From contig JAAOMT010000211.1 of NCBI GenBank assembly GCA_016748015.1, forward strand, positions 1 through 47,966: DNA of 47,966 nt, read 5' to 3'. Positions 36,561-46,622 of the stretch are shown here, piece after piece (positions within the stretch are counted from its first letter, which is position 1; each line of letters opens with the position of its first letter). This DNA is from Geosiphon pyriformis (Eukaryota > Glomeromycota > Glomeromycetes > Archaeosporales > Geosiphonaceae). Below the pieces are notes generated by a model. The model had not been told where the DNA came from, searched no databases, and worked only from the letters and a program-made list of their open reading frames with translations. The position numbers and the translations under genes are program-made.

Positions 36561-37989
36561 TTTCTTATTTTTTAAAGCAATTAATAATATTTTTTGATAA
36601 AAATACTTATAATTATTAAGATTATTTAATAATATTTTATAAAAATATTATTGTTTAAATAATTAAAAAAACCAAGTTTATTAAAAACAATTTTTCAAAT
36701 TTTTATTATATCTAATAATAACTTTTTTAAATATCAAGATTTTTGATGTTTTTAATGTTAATTTTAATGTTTTAAAACCAACTTTTTTTTTGGTAAAAAA
36801 TAAAATTTTGATTTTTTTGGCTTTTGTATTAGTTTTATAACACTAATATTAATTATAATACTTAATTTTATTATGTCTATAAATGATAATTAGTTAATCG
36901 TTTTAAATTATAACAATAAAAATATATTAATTTATTTTGATTTATATTAATTTTTGATTGATTTATTTAATATATTAGTTTTTAATTAATTATTATTAGC
37001 TATAAAAACAAAAAAAGTTATATTTTTACACATAATTTTATTTAATTTTAAATATTGTTTTTAATAATACTTAAAAAAAATTATTAATTATTAAAGATTT
37101 TTTGATAATAATTTTTATTTTGATATTTAATATTTTTTTTAAATTAAATTAACTTATATTAAAATTGCTTTTTAATTTATACATAATTTTATTATATAAA
37201 GTCTGTTTTTAAGAATAATATTAAGTTATTATATATAAAATTTGCATTTTAAATCTTTTAAATATTGTTATTAAAATTGATTTGCTGATTTGCTAATTTT
37301 TTATTACTTTAAAAATTGCTTAATTTTTGGTAATATTTATTATTATATTTGTTTTTATTATTATTATTTTGCTTAATATTTTTTTAAAATTATTGTAAAT
37401 AATATAAAATGGTTAAAATTAATTTAAAGTTTATTAATTAATAATAATATGTTATTGTGTATTTTAAAAATTTAAAAATTATTAAAGCTGTTTTTACTTA
37501 TTAATTAGTTTTAATAATATAAACAATATTAGAATTTTTTTAATTAAAAAAAGTTAATATTTTTTATAATATATATATAATTAAGTTGGTTATTTTTGGT
37601 TATATTGTTTTTAAAATTAGCAAATTAGATTTTTAAATTTGTAATTATATTTGTTTTATTTTTTTATTTTTTTTTAAATTAAATTAATAAATAATTTAAT
37701 TATATAATTAACTTTGAAAAATTACAGTTGTAATCTTTTTAAAATTATAAAATTATAAAAAAATTTGTAATTATTAATAAAAATAATATAAATTTTATAA
37801 TTTTAGATCTTAATTAATATTTTTAAAATTTAATAATAAATATAATTAAGATTTTTATTTGTGTTTATTAATATATTTTTATTAATTTTTTTATTTTTTT
37901 ATTTTTAAAAAATTAAATTTAGTTTAAATATGTTTATTTATTTATTTTTTGGTTATTTTTGTAAAATTTTTTAATAATATTTTTATTTT

Positions 37990-38440
37990 ATTTTATTTTA
38001 TTTTATGAATAAAATCCAATTGCTATTTAATACAAAAAATTAAACTAAGTGATTTAAATTAAATTTAATTTATGCTTTTATTATATGTAACCAATTATTC
38101 AGACTAGACAAAACAATACTAAATACTTATACTAATAAATATATTATTATTCAAATTAGAAAAAAAAGACATAGTTTATATTTATTAAAACTAATTATAA
38201 TAGATTCTATAATATCAAGCAATTAAACTATTCTATTAAATAATATAAATACCATATTATAAAACAAACTTAATATCAAACTGTTATTTCTAACCAATTT
38301 AGTCTTTTTTATATCTATATTATATTTAGATCTTATAAGCTATACTTTAATATAATATAATTTTATCAATTATTTTACATACTTAACAATAATAAAAGCA
38401 GTTTTTTTTCTCTTATTAAAAACTATAATAGTCTCTACAT
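37990..38440. repeat. Mutated copy of the 36.1-kb segment
   Basis: It aligns by eye with 36093-36550 but has mostly A/T where the other copy has C/G. No frame survives. Confidence 0.6.
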
Positions 38441-38568
38441 AGTAGTTTCTCAATACAATTTTTTTACAAATTATTATATATAGGCTTATATTTAAAGAAT
38501 ACTTAGAAAACATTCACAAAACAGCAGAAAAAAATAAGCTATAAATATCTACCAAAAAAATCTACTGT

Positions 38569-39540
38569 TGTTATTAGTAGAATTTTAGCTATTAATTAAC
38601 ATGAAATTACCATTATAATTCTTATAATTAATTAGTATATTAATATCATTTCAAATTATCATTTATTATTTAATCAATTATTACATATCATGATTCAATC
38701 AAAATAATCTAATTAGTATAACAGAAAGTAGGATAATCAAATTACATAATACTCTGAACTTTGTAACATTTAAAAATTTGCCGAAATTTATAGAAATTTA
38801 CCAAAATTATGAATAATTCATCCAAATTAATCAATAGTTTAGTGAAATAACTTGTAGTTCATTAAAATGTATCTTTAGTTCACCGAAATTTGAGCAAAGA
38901 GAAAAAATGCAAGTTCATAGACTAGTACTATAACAAGTTGTATAAAAAAAAAGTTTTTCTCTTCAAGAAAATGTATCTTCCTTTAGATTTATCACTTAAA
39001 ACCATTCCTATACACAAAAAAAGAAATAAATATCAAATAAATTGAAAAAACCAAATTCTTTAATCATTGCACTTGGGAAATCCTCAAAACCCAATTAACA
39101 TTTTAAAATTGATTAGCTACCAATTTCAGTAAACTATTAGTGATTCCAGGCTTTAATAAAAGACATTTCCCTTGATAAAATCCTATTTCTTTTACATTTC
39201 TTTTATTTTTCTTTTCTTTTTTTATTACAATCATTAAGATAGCCTACAAACAAGATTCCTGTAGAAGAGTTGACTTTCACAACAAAGTAACTACACATTT
39301 TTAGTAAGCTTCTAGATGAGCAATTCCAGGGAAAAAATTGATGTTTACTATAATGTAACTACATAAAATAACTGGCAAGAAATTGGCCATTTCACTTATA
39401 AGCCCAGCAGTTTAAATTATAGGAGATAATTTGAAGATAAATTCAGTTATTGGAGGTTCAACTACTTTTAGAAAATGTGAATTTGCAACCAACAGACATT
39501 TACAACATTCAAGAAAAGAGACCAAAAACCTCTGGTAACA
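38569..39540 (+). mobile_element. LTR in inverted orientation (left arm)
   Basis: About 972 nt beginning TGTTATTAG and ending CTGGTAACA. It is the reverse-complement counterpart of the LTR at 39559-40541, so the termini were presumably TGTTACCAG...CTGGTAACA. Its outer third is shifted towards A/T relative to the other arm. It is either a solo LTR or the 3' LTR of a decayed plus-strand element lying in the AT block to its left. Confidence 0.75.
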
Positions 39541-39558
39541 TTTGGTGCTCTTCTATAG

Positions 39559-40541
39559 TGTTACCAGAGGTTTTTGGTCTCTTTTCTTAAATGTTGTCGA
39601 TGCTTGTTTGCTGTGAATTCATGTTTTTTGAATGTGGTTGAACCTCCAATAACTGAATTTATCTTCAAATTATCTCCTATAATTTGAACTGCTGGGCTTA
39701 TAAGTGGAATGGCCAATTCCGTGCCAGTTACTTTATGTAGTTACGTTGTAGTAAATATCAACTTTTTCCCAGGAATTGCTCGTCTGGAAGCTCACTAAAA
39801 TGTATAGTTACTTTGCTGTGAAAGTCAACTCTTCTACAGAAATTTTGTCTGTAGACTACCCTAATAATTATAAAAATAAAAGAAAAAAATAAAAATAAAA
39901 GAAATGTAAAAGAAATAGAATTCTGTCAAGAGAAATGTTTTCTATCCAGGCCTGGAGTCACTAACAGTTTACTGAAATTGGTAGCTAATCAATTTCAAAA
40001 TGTTAGTTGAGTTTTTGAGAATTTTTTAAGTACAATAATTTAAAAAGTTTTGGTTTTTCAAATTGTTTGATATTTATTTTTTTTGTGTGTGTAAGAATGG
40101 TTCTAAGTGATAAATCTAAAGTAAGATACATTTTCTCGAAGAGAGAAGCTCTTCTTTTATACAACTTGTCGTAACACTATTCTATAAACTTGAACTTTGT
40201 AATTTTCTACAATTTCACTGAACTAAAGATACATTTTGGTGAACTACAAGTTATTTCTGCAAACTATTAGATATTTCGGTGAACTATCAATTATTTCGGC
40301 GAATTTCTATAAATTTCGGCGAACTTTTGAATGTTACATAGTTCAGGGTATTGCATAATTGATCATCGCAATTAAGTTACATTTGTGTTGTGTACAATTT
40401 GGGTTATTAATTAAATGATAATTTCGGACATTTTTGCTAATGTAATAAGTGATAATTTGAAACGATAATATATGCTAATTAATGATAGGAATTATAAAAT
40501 AATTTTATGCTAAATAATATTTCTAATTTCGTCTGGTAACA
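39559..40541 (-). mobile_element. 3' LTR of the Ty3/Gypsy element
   Basis: About 983 nt bounded by TGTTACCAG and CTGGTAACA, a 9-bp terminal inverted repeat with the TG...CA ends typical of LTRs. Directly inside it, on the minus strand, lies a purine-rich tract, GAGGAGGAGATTA, suited as the plus-strand primer of reverse transcription. At about 40220-40340 it carries several spaced copies of a motif near TTTCGG(T/C)GAA. The stop codon of the third open frame lies 30 nt inside this LTR. Confidence 0.8.
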
Positions 40542-41238
40542 TAATCTCCTCCTCAAGACTGAGCTCCATCGAAATCCAAATACTGTTTGTCATTTCCAGA
40601 TAATAATCCAAAATTATTGAAGAAATTTGGTCTGAAAATTGTTGAAATTTCAGTTCTGTGAGCTTTCCAATGTATTGAATCTTCAAAGGTTGAAAAATTG
40701 GATTTTGTAGTACGTTTTCACAGGTGTAGAATAGATCATAAAATCTAAGAGCAGCTCTGAGCCTGTAGCGACTGTTTGTTGATCCAGCTGTTGTCTTGAA
40801 TTCATTGTGGAGTTGTTTCTGAATAGCTTCTTTTGTGAGGTTTGCTGTTGTAAGTTCCAGTTTCCGTTCGTAGAGTGTTTTTCCAATGTGAAAATATCTA
40901 TAAATTGAAGGATATTTAGTGTTTTCCTTATTGAGACACAGTTGAAGTCTTTGTTGAATTGTAGCATTTGGTGGAATACTAATTGGAGTGAGCATTAGAT
41001 TTTCTCTTAAAGCAAGTTTTAAAAGTTCTGGCAGGTGAATTCCAGTATAACTTCTTGTGTTCTTCTTATACAGGTAATATTTTCGTGAATTTGGGGCTAA
41101 ATTTATAACTACTTCTGTTTGGGTATAATTAATGTAGTTTCCAATAACAGTAATGGATAATTCAGGTATTGTTTTTAAAGCTAACATTAGTTTTTGGGAT
41201 AATTGTTGAATGTTTTGAGGAATAGTCATTATAAGCAA
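40510..41238 (-). CDS. Third open frame of the retroelement, unknown function
   Basis: A 242-codon frame with no stop, between integrase and the 3' LTR and in the same direction. It reads MTIPQNIQQLSQKL early (second ATG at codon 4), then VIGNYINYTQTEVVINL, IPPNATIQQRLQLCLN, RYRLRAALRFYDLFYTCENV and ends LPDEIRNII. No signal peptide, membrane segment or zinc motif is seen, so it is not an envelope-like protein. Its last 11 codons lie inside the LTR. It is unbroken, whereas gag-pol next to it has many stops. It may be an accessory protein of the element family or a captured gene. Confidence 0.6.
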   Translation of the reverse strand: MLIMTIPQNIQQLSQKLMLALKTIPELSITVIGNYINYTQTEVVINLAPNSRKYYLYKKNTRSYTGIHLPELLKLALRENLMLTPISIPPNATIQQRLQLCLNKENTKYPSIYRYFHIGKTLYERKLELTTANLTKEAIQKQLHNEFKTTAGSTNSRYRLRAALRFYDLFYTCENVLQNPIFQPLKIQYIGKLTELKFQQFSDQISSIILDYYLEMTNSIWISMELSLEEEIMLPDEIRNII

Positions 41239-41350
41239 TTTGAAATAAAAGAAAATTATTTTTGGTGCATGGGTTTTTATGTTATTTTTGTTTTGTTTTT
41301 GTGAGATTGTTTCTAAATTATACGAAGATAACTATAATAATAAATTTAAA

Positions 41351-42825
41351 TTAAGTGTTCAAGTTGTGAGGCTGTTCAATGACAACTATTGGTTCTAAAT
41401 TTCAGAGAATGTCTTCAGGATTGATTAAAAGAGAATGTGTACTAATTTGTGGAATTAATGGTTCAGGATTGTTTCTCGAATTATAGTGTTTCAAACAATC
41501 TTTATGTGCAACTTTTGCTAGAATTTTGTCATCAAGTCTTAGCTTGTATGATCCATTGCCTAAAACTTTATGGATAAAGAATGGTCCATCTCATTTATTT
41601 TCAAATTTTCTACTTCATTGTTTTTCGGCTTTAGTTCTGTGTAAAAGAACTTTGTTTCCAATTTTAAATTCATTGGTGACTGGAGGCAATTTGTCATCAT
41701 GCCATTCTTTTTGTTGAGCTTGGGAGTGTTCAATATGGGTGGCTGCTATTCGTCGTTTTCTTTCCAATGTGCTAAGCAGAGTGTAGGCTCTTTATTGAAG
41801 TGTTTCTTAGAAATTGTTTTCATCAATTGGTTGTGCTGGGTATGTTTCTACTGTGAAACTAATTGGTAACATTGTTGTCCTTCCGTAAGTTAAATCAAAT
41901 GGTGTGTGTTTTGTGGTATCTTGTTTTAGTGTTCTATATGCTAGTAACACTGATGGAATAAAGAGATCTCATTTTTGCTCAAAATCGGTTGAAACTTTGG
42001 CTAATGATTCACACAATGTTCTGTTAAACTGTTCTACCAGTCCATTTGTTTGTGGATGGTAGGGTGAAGATAATAGTCTCTTGACATTAAATCATCCACA
42101 AATTTCCTGGATTAAATTGTTCACGAAATGTGTTCCTTGATCAGATAAAAGTTCTATTGGGCATCCATGTCTACAAATGATGTCTTCGTAGATGAAGTTT
42201 GCTACTGATTTTGCATCTGCCCGTTGAATGGCTCTGGCTTCAAGCCATTTGGTGAGATAGTCTATGGCTACTGTAATGTAGCAGTTTCCTTGGTTTGTGA
42301 TATGTAGTGGTCCGACTAAATTGATACTAACTTTGTCAAAAGGCTGTCCAACTTTGATTGGGTTTAAAGGTTTTGTAGGGCGAGTTCCTTCTCTTCTTTA
42401 ACAACTATCACAAGATTCGACATATTTGTGAATGTCTTTTCTCATTCGAGGCCAAAAGTAGTATTCTAGTGTTCTTTGGGTGGTGCTGTCTTTTCCAAAG
42501 TGGGCTGATGAAGGATCTGAGTGCATGTTATATAATATAGTCTCTTTTTTCTGTTCTTGTATTAATCTGAGTGGTTTGTCTGGGTTTTTGAAATTTCGGT
42601 AATAAATAATGTTGTTGTATAGAAAATATTGTTTGGCTTGTTGTTGTAGTCGATGTTTTTCATCTGGAGACCAATCTGTTGGGATTGTTAATGTTTCCAA
42701 ATATTGTTTGAGATCATTGTAGTTTTCTGAATTCATTGTTTGTTGGCTCTTTTGGTTGGTTAATTTGAGTGTTGGTTTTTGTGTTTTTCTAATCTTGTCT
42801 CATTCTGGAGAGACAGTTAACATTG
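41351..42825 (-). pseudogene. Integrase part of pol, decayed
   Basis: The HHCC zinc domain (YNMHSDPSSAHFG ... CDSC) lies near 42400-42550. The catalytic core begins VSINLVGPL near 42330, where the first catalytic Asp has become Asn. LLSDQGTHFVNN near 42130 keeps the second Asp, and NGLVEQFNRTL near 42030 the Glu. The C-terminal GPF-type domain (DGPFFIHKVLGNGSYKLRL) lies near 41560. Stops include TAA after CDSC, several TGA codons at Trp-type positions (GWFNV, QKWDLF, QWSRKF, KWDGPF) and two TAA near 41800. The region is in a different frame from RT-RNase H. Confidence 0.85.
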
Positions 42826-44215
42826 GTGTGGAGTTTTCCTGGTTTGTGATGTACTATGTATTGATAGTTTGCTAGAAATCCTGTCCATCAGGTTTGTTTT
42901 GCATTTAGCTGAGTATTTTTGTTCTGAAGCCATTTGAGTCTAATATTATCAGTAATAATATCAAATTCTTTAGGCCTGAGATAAAGGTTGAAGTGGTATA
43001 GGGCCTAAATTACAGCTGCTGTTTCTAGTTCTATGGCAGGGTAGTTTTTCTCAGCTGGTTTTAATGTTCTGCTAGCATAAGCAATTACTCGCTCATTTCC
43101 ATTGTTGTCTAGTTGTGATAAGATAACACTAAAAGCAGTATATAAAGCATCTGTAGCTAGTCAAAATCGGTTGCTGAAATTTGAGACGAGAATTGGAGCT
43201 GTTGTCAGTTTTTCCTTGAGAATTTCAAAAGCTTTTTAGTGTTCAGTAGTCCATTTGTATTCAATGTTTTTGGTGGTGAGCTGGTTGAAGGGTTTTGCAA
43301 TTTCTGAAAATCCTTTGATAAACTTCCAATAGTAAGATGCTAATCCTATGAATCCTTTTAGTTCTGTAGTGTTTCGAGGAGTTTTGAAGTTTTTGACAAT
43401 GCTGATTTTTCCAGGATCTGGTTTAATTCCATCTTTACTAACAATATGACCAAGGAAGGCCAGGCTTGTTTTTCCAAAGTAGCATTTTTCGATATTGAGT
43501 TTTAGTCCTGTTTTTCGTAATCGTTGAAAAACTTCTCGCAGGTGTTTTAAGTGTAATTCGAACGATGGAGAATAAACATCAGTATTGTCAAGATAAATGA
43601 CTACTGATTTCCAAAGAAGTCCTTGATACACAACATCCATTAATCTCTGAAACGTTGCTGGTGCATTGCATAATCCGAAAGGCATTATATTGAACTCATA
43701 ATTTCTGCTTTGAGTGGTGAATGCTGTTTTGGGGTGATCTTTGAGATCCATAGCAACTTGCCAGTAACCACTTTCTAAATCTAGTGTTGAAAAGTATTTG
43801 GATTTTCCAAGGGCATCTAACATGTTATCAATCTAGGGAAGGGGGTAGGCATCTCCAATTGTAACACTGTTGAGTTGTCGATAGTCAACACAAAATCAGA
43901 TCTTTCCATTTTTTTTTTTAACTAGCTTTACAGGTGAAGCCCAAGGACTCATAGAGGGTTAAATGAGCTCATTGTTAAGCATTTGTTGTACTTCTTCTTG
44001 AATGAATTGGTGGCTTTCTGGAGCAATTCGATATGCTTGTTGTCTTCTTGGTTTGGCATCTTCTGTATAAATTTGGTGTTGGACCAAATTGGTTCTTCCT
44101 AAGTCATTGTTGTTTTCAGCGAAGATATTGGCAAATTCTGCAATTAACTCTTTGAGCTGGATCTGTTGTTGTGGTTCAAGTTGTCTTATGTTGATTCAAG
44201 ATAGTTTTTTTATGA
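42826..44215 (-). pseudogene. Reverse transcriptase and RNase H part of pol, decayed
   Basis: RT begins near 44010 with PSMSPWASPV, then FCVDYRQLN, TLDLESGYWQV (first catalytic Asp kept), MPFGLCNAPATFQRLM and VIYLDN near 43590, where the YxDD box has lost its second Asp. FLGHIVSKDGIKPD and LKGFIGLASYYWKFI follow. RNase H reads LATDALYTAFSVILSQ near 43140, AYASRTLKPAEKNYPAIE and IITDNIRLKWLQ. Stops include TAA before PSMSP, TGA before FCVDY, TAG before IDNML, TGA before LATDA, TAG before ALYHF and TGA in QT.WTGF. Confidence 0.9.
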
Positions 44216-44640
44216 CAACATGGTAGTTTTCAGAGCTGGGGTTTGGGTTGATTTTTGGTATTGAATTTCCAATAATTTCAGAGAAATCGGGGACTGTTTG
44301 GGGTAATTCTTGTTGAAATATATTACTGTGAATAACTCCAATTTCTAAATTATTTAATAAAATTATGGAGTAATTATTGGGATTGTAAAAAGTAACTCGG
44401 ACTTTTTTTGTTCCTTCTGGAATATAAATGTTTGGGATCGAAATATTATGTTCCAAGCAGACTTGTTCATTGGACTCAAAAATTTGTTGTGTGGTTGTTG
44501 GCTTTGGGCAGGTGTAGATTTCTGGATGTTCTCCAAAGGGTGAGATGGTAATCGGTTATGGAAGTCTGAGAATTTGGTGGGATTTGTTCCGTGTGTTAAG
44601 AGCTATGTTAACTAGAACTATGAATCATCCAGTTGAACCA
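44216..44640 (-). pseudogene. Linker between dUTPase and reverse transcriptase
   Basis: An open stretch in the common gag-pol frame, including NISIPNIYIPEGTKKVRVTF and IFQQELPQTVPDFSEIIGNS. It has beta-strand-like spacing but no recognised catalytic motif. A TAA near 44560 and a TGA near 44205 (LS.INIRQL) interrupt it. It probably corresponds to the polyprotein spacer of the same element family. Confidence 0.55.
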
Positions 44641-45240
44641 AAACCTTGGGTTTCTCTATTGCTTTTTCCTAATTGTTCTCTTTGATTGACTAGTTGCAAA
44701 CTCGAAATGTTGATTAAGAGTAGGTAAATAGCTTGGGCAATTTTTTCAGCATGTTTGATCTTGAATGGTTTGTCAGTTTCATTTTGAAGCATTACTGTAA
44801 TGTCTCCAGTATATCCAGCATTGATTATTCCTCCTCTGATATTGATTTTTTTGCTTACCAGAAAGGACCGGGAGGTAATTTAAACCATTGCTCTTGGTGA
44901 GATTTTGAGTGCAATTTTGAGGTTGATTTTTGTGAGAGATTTGGGTTTGAGAACAAGAGTATCCTTGCCTAGATATCTTAAGTCATATCCAGCATCAATT
45001 TCGTGTGCTTTTTTGGGTTTTATTCCTTGTCCATTGTTGTTGAAGTATTTAAGTTGTAAGGCAGGCTGATTTTCGATAAGGTAGATAGGTGTTGTTTCAA
45101 TTTCTTCCATTGCTTCAGGTTTTCCAAATTCAATTTCATTCTTATCATTTTCGCTAGGCAAGGGGATACTAAGAGCATAGCATTCTGGACACCACTGTTC
45201 ATCACAAGGCATAATGCATTCTTCACATAACCTAATGTTT
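44641..45240 (-). pseudogene. dUTPase domain within pol, decayed
   Basis: A trimeric-type dUTPase, which hydrolyses dUTP to dUMP and limits uracil in new DNA. Motif 1 is EIDAGYDLRY near 45000, motif 2 ITSRSFLVSKK near 44865, motif 3 GGIINAGYTGDI near 44825 (the usual catalytic Asp of ID..Y is Asn here), motif 4 AEKIAQAIYL near 44740 and motif 5 TQGFGSTG near 44645. A TAA before motif 2 and a TGA after motif 5 interrupt it. The domain lies in frame between protease and RT, an uncommon place for Ty3/Gypsy elements. Confidence 0.85.
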
Positions 45241-45923
45241 ATTTGCTCTAATCATTGAATTTGAGCTTCTTGAATTGGGTAGGTGTGACTTGCAATTTGG
45301 TGGTAGACTTCTACTTTGTCTTTGTAATCGAATCCAGCTAATTCCATGGTGTATTCAATGTATTTTGCTTCTTTCATTTGGCGAACATCTTCTTTGGTAG
45401 CTTCATTAATTAATGCCATTGCTAGGTTGAAAATCATCTCAGTATCATGGGGGTAGTGATAAAGTTTGTTGAGAGCACTGTTGTATGCTGCATTAAAGGG
45501 TGTTCCTCTTTTTACTTTTTCTGAAATTGATAAAGCATATTGGCAGGTCTGATCGCAGACTCCTCCTCTCATGGCTACATCAATCTAATTGCATTCTTCT
45601 GGTAGCATATCTCCACAAGTCAAACAAGAGGTGTTGTCCCATTTTCCACTTTTTTTTATTAGATGGCCCCATCGTTCTTTGTGGCAAGCCTTGCAGTAAT
45701 AACAAGTATGATTTTCATATTTTTCTTCAGGTGAAATGCAGATTTCCATTGACGATAGTTTTTTGTAGCAGTCCTTACATTTAAGGGGAATATAGGGGCG
45801 TTGTTTTCTTGGTTTAGGTTTTAAGTAAGAGATATTCCATCCAGAGGTTTCGGGTTCAGAGTGTAGGGTAAAATGTTCTTGTTCTGTTTCATCGGACCAG
45901 TTGGACGTTGATCCAAGAGCCAT
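45241..45923 (-). pseudogene. Cys-rich (CxxC) domain between protease and dUTPase
   Basis: In the common frame, a series of paired cysteines: CKDC, CYYCKAC, CLTCG, CDQTC, then (past a TGA near 45255) CEECIMPC and CPEC. The spacing suggests several zinc ribbons. WGHLIKKSGKWDNTSC links two of them. A TAG near 45582 follows EECN. No named family is recognised. It may bind nucleic acid or have an assembly role in the element. Confidence 0.6.
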
Positions 45924-46622
45924 GAATGTTTCAATGAGGGGTTTTTCCTTTTCCGGTTTGAATTCAAAAGCTGGGGCTTTTTCAGAGTGTTTGTTGAATG
46001 TACTACAAGTGGCAGATACCTGGGTGTGTTGTCCTTGATAGGAGATTGTTAACTCTTGTGTTTCCCAATTCAGATTAGCATTGGCTTTTTGAAGCCAATC
46101 ATTTCTGATGAGAGCTTAATACTAAGATGTGTCTATTACAAGAACTTTGACTGGAATGGTGATTCTATCAAGAGTGAATGGAAAATTGTTAATTTCTTCT
46201 ACTGGGGTCTTTTTTATGTCATCGGTAGTGATGATTACTGTTTGAGCTGGTCGGTCAACATTTCTCTTCAACTGTTGCATTAACTGGTAGGTGATAATGC
46301 TTCTGGTGGATCCACTGTCTAGGATTAAGCGAATTGTCTTTCCTTCGACTTCTGCTTCAGTGTACATAGCCATGATTGCTTTTTGTTCATTGACAGCTGC
46401 ATTGCTAAGCAGGAATGGTGACTCATTTGCTTCAAACTCAAAAGGGAATATATCTGAAAGGTTAGCATTTTCAGTGATTCTGGCTAGTAAGATTGTGGTA
46501 AGAGTATAGGAAGGGTTTTGTTGTTGTGCTGCAGCTCTACCTTCCGATGGTGCAGTATGATGAAAATCCTGTTCTTCTGACATTGTTAAATAACTGGGTT
46601 GAGTGGAATTTCGAGGAACCAA
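45924..46622 (-). pseudogene. Retroviral-type aspartic protease part of pol, decayed
   Basis: In frame with gag, the protease active site reads LILDSGSTRSIIT near 46310, with the flap region and IPVKVLVIDTS following. TAG and TAA stops lie two codons apart near 46120, both consistent with former Gln codons, before ALIRNDWLQKANANLNWE. The upstream part, TMSEEQDFHHTAPSEGRA, is the linker from gag. Confidence 0.85.

Larger units (their letters stand above)
34561..38568. other. Second extremely AT-rich block
   Basis: About 4 kb of near-pure A/T with short simple repeats such as AAAAT near 35936-35955 and TTTTA near 37982-38005. Two related segments with residual GC content stand out, at about 36.1-36.55 and 38.0-38.44 kb. 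The block ends directly at the left LTR, so it may contain the erased body of another element in the opposite direction. Confidence 0.5.
38569..40541. repeat. Near-perfect palindrome of two LTRs, 18-nt spacer
   Basis: Arms of about 970-980 nt face each other across the spacer at 39541-39558. The innermost 40 or so bases of each arm are almost identical and form a strong hairpin (CTCTGGTAACA / TGTTACCAGAG). Identity falls outward, where the left arm has accumulated A/T changes. Confidence 0.85.

Noticed and set aside
38569-40541. A foldback or MITE-type DNA transposon
   Set aside because: The arms carry TG...CA ends with a 9-bp inverted terminus each, and a purine tract and retroelement genes adjoin one of them, so LTRs explain the structure better.
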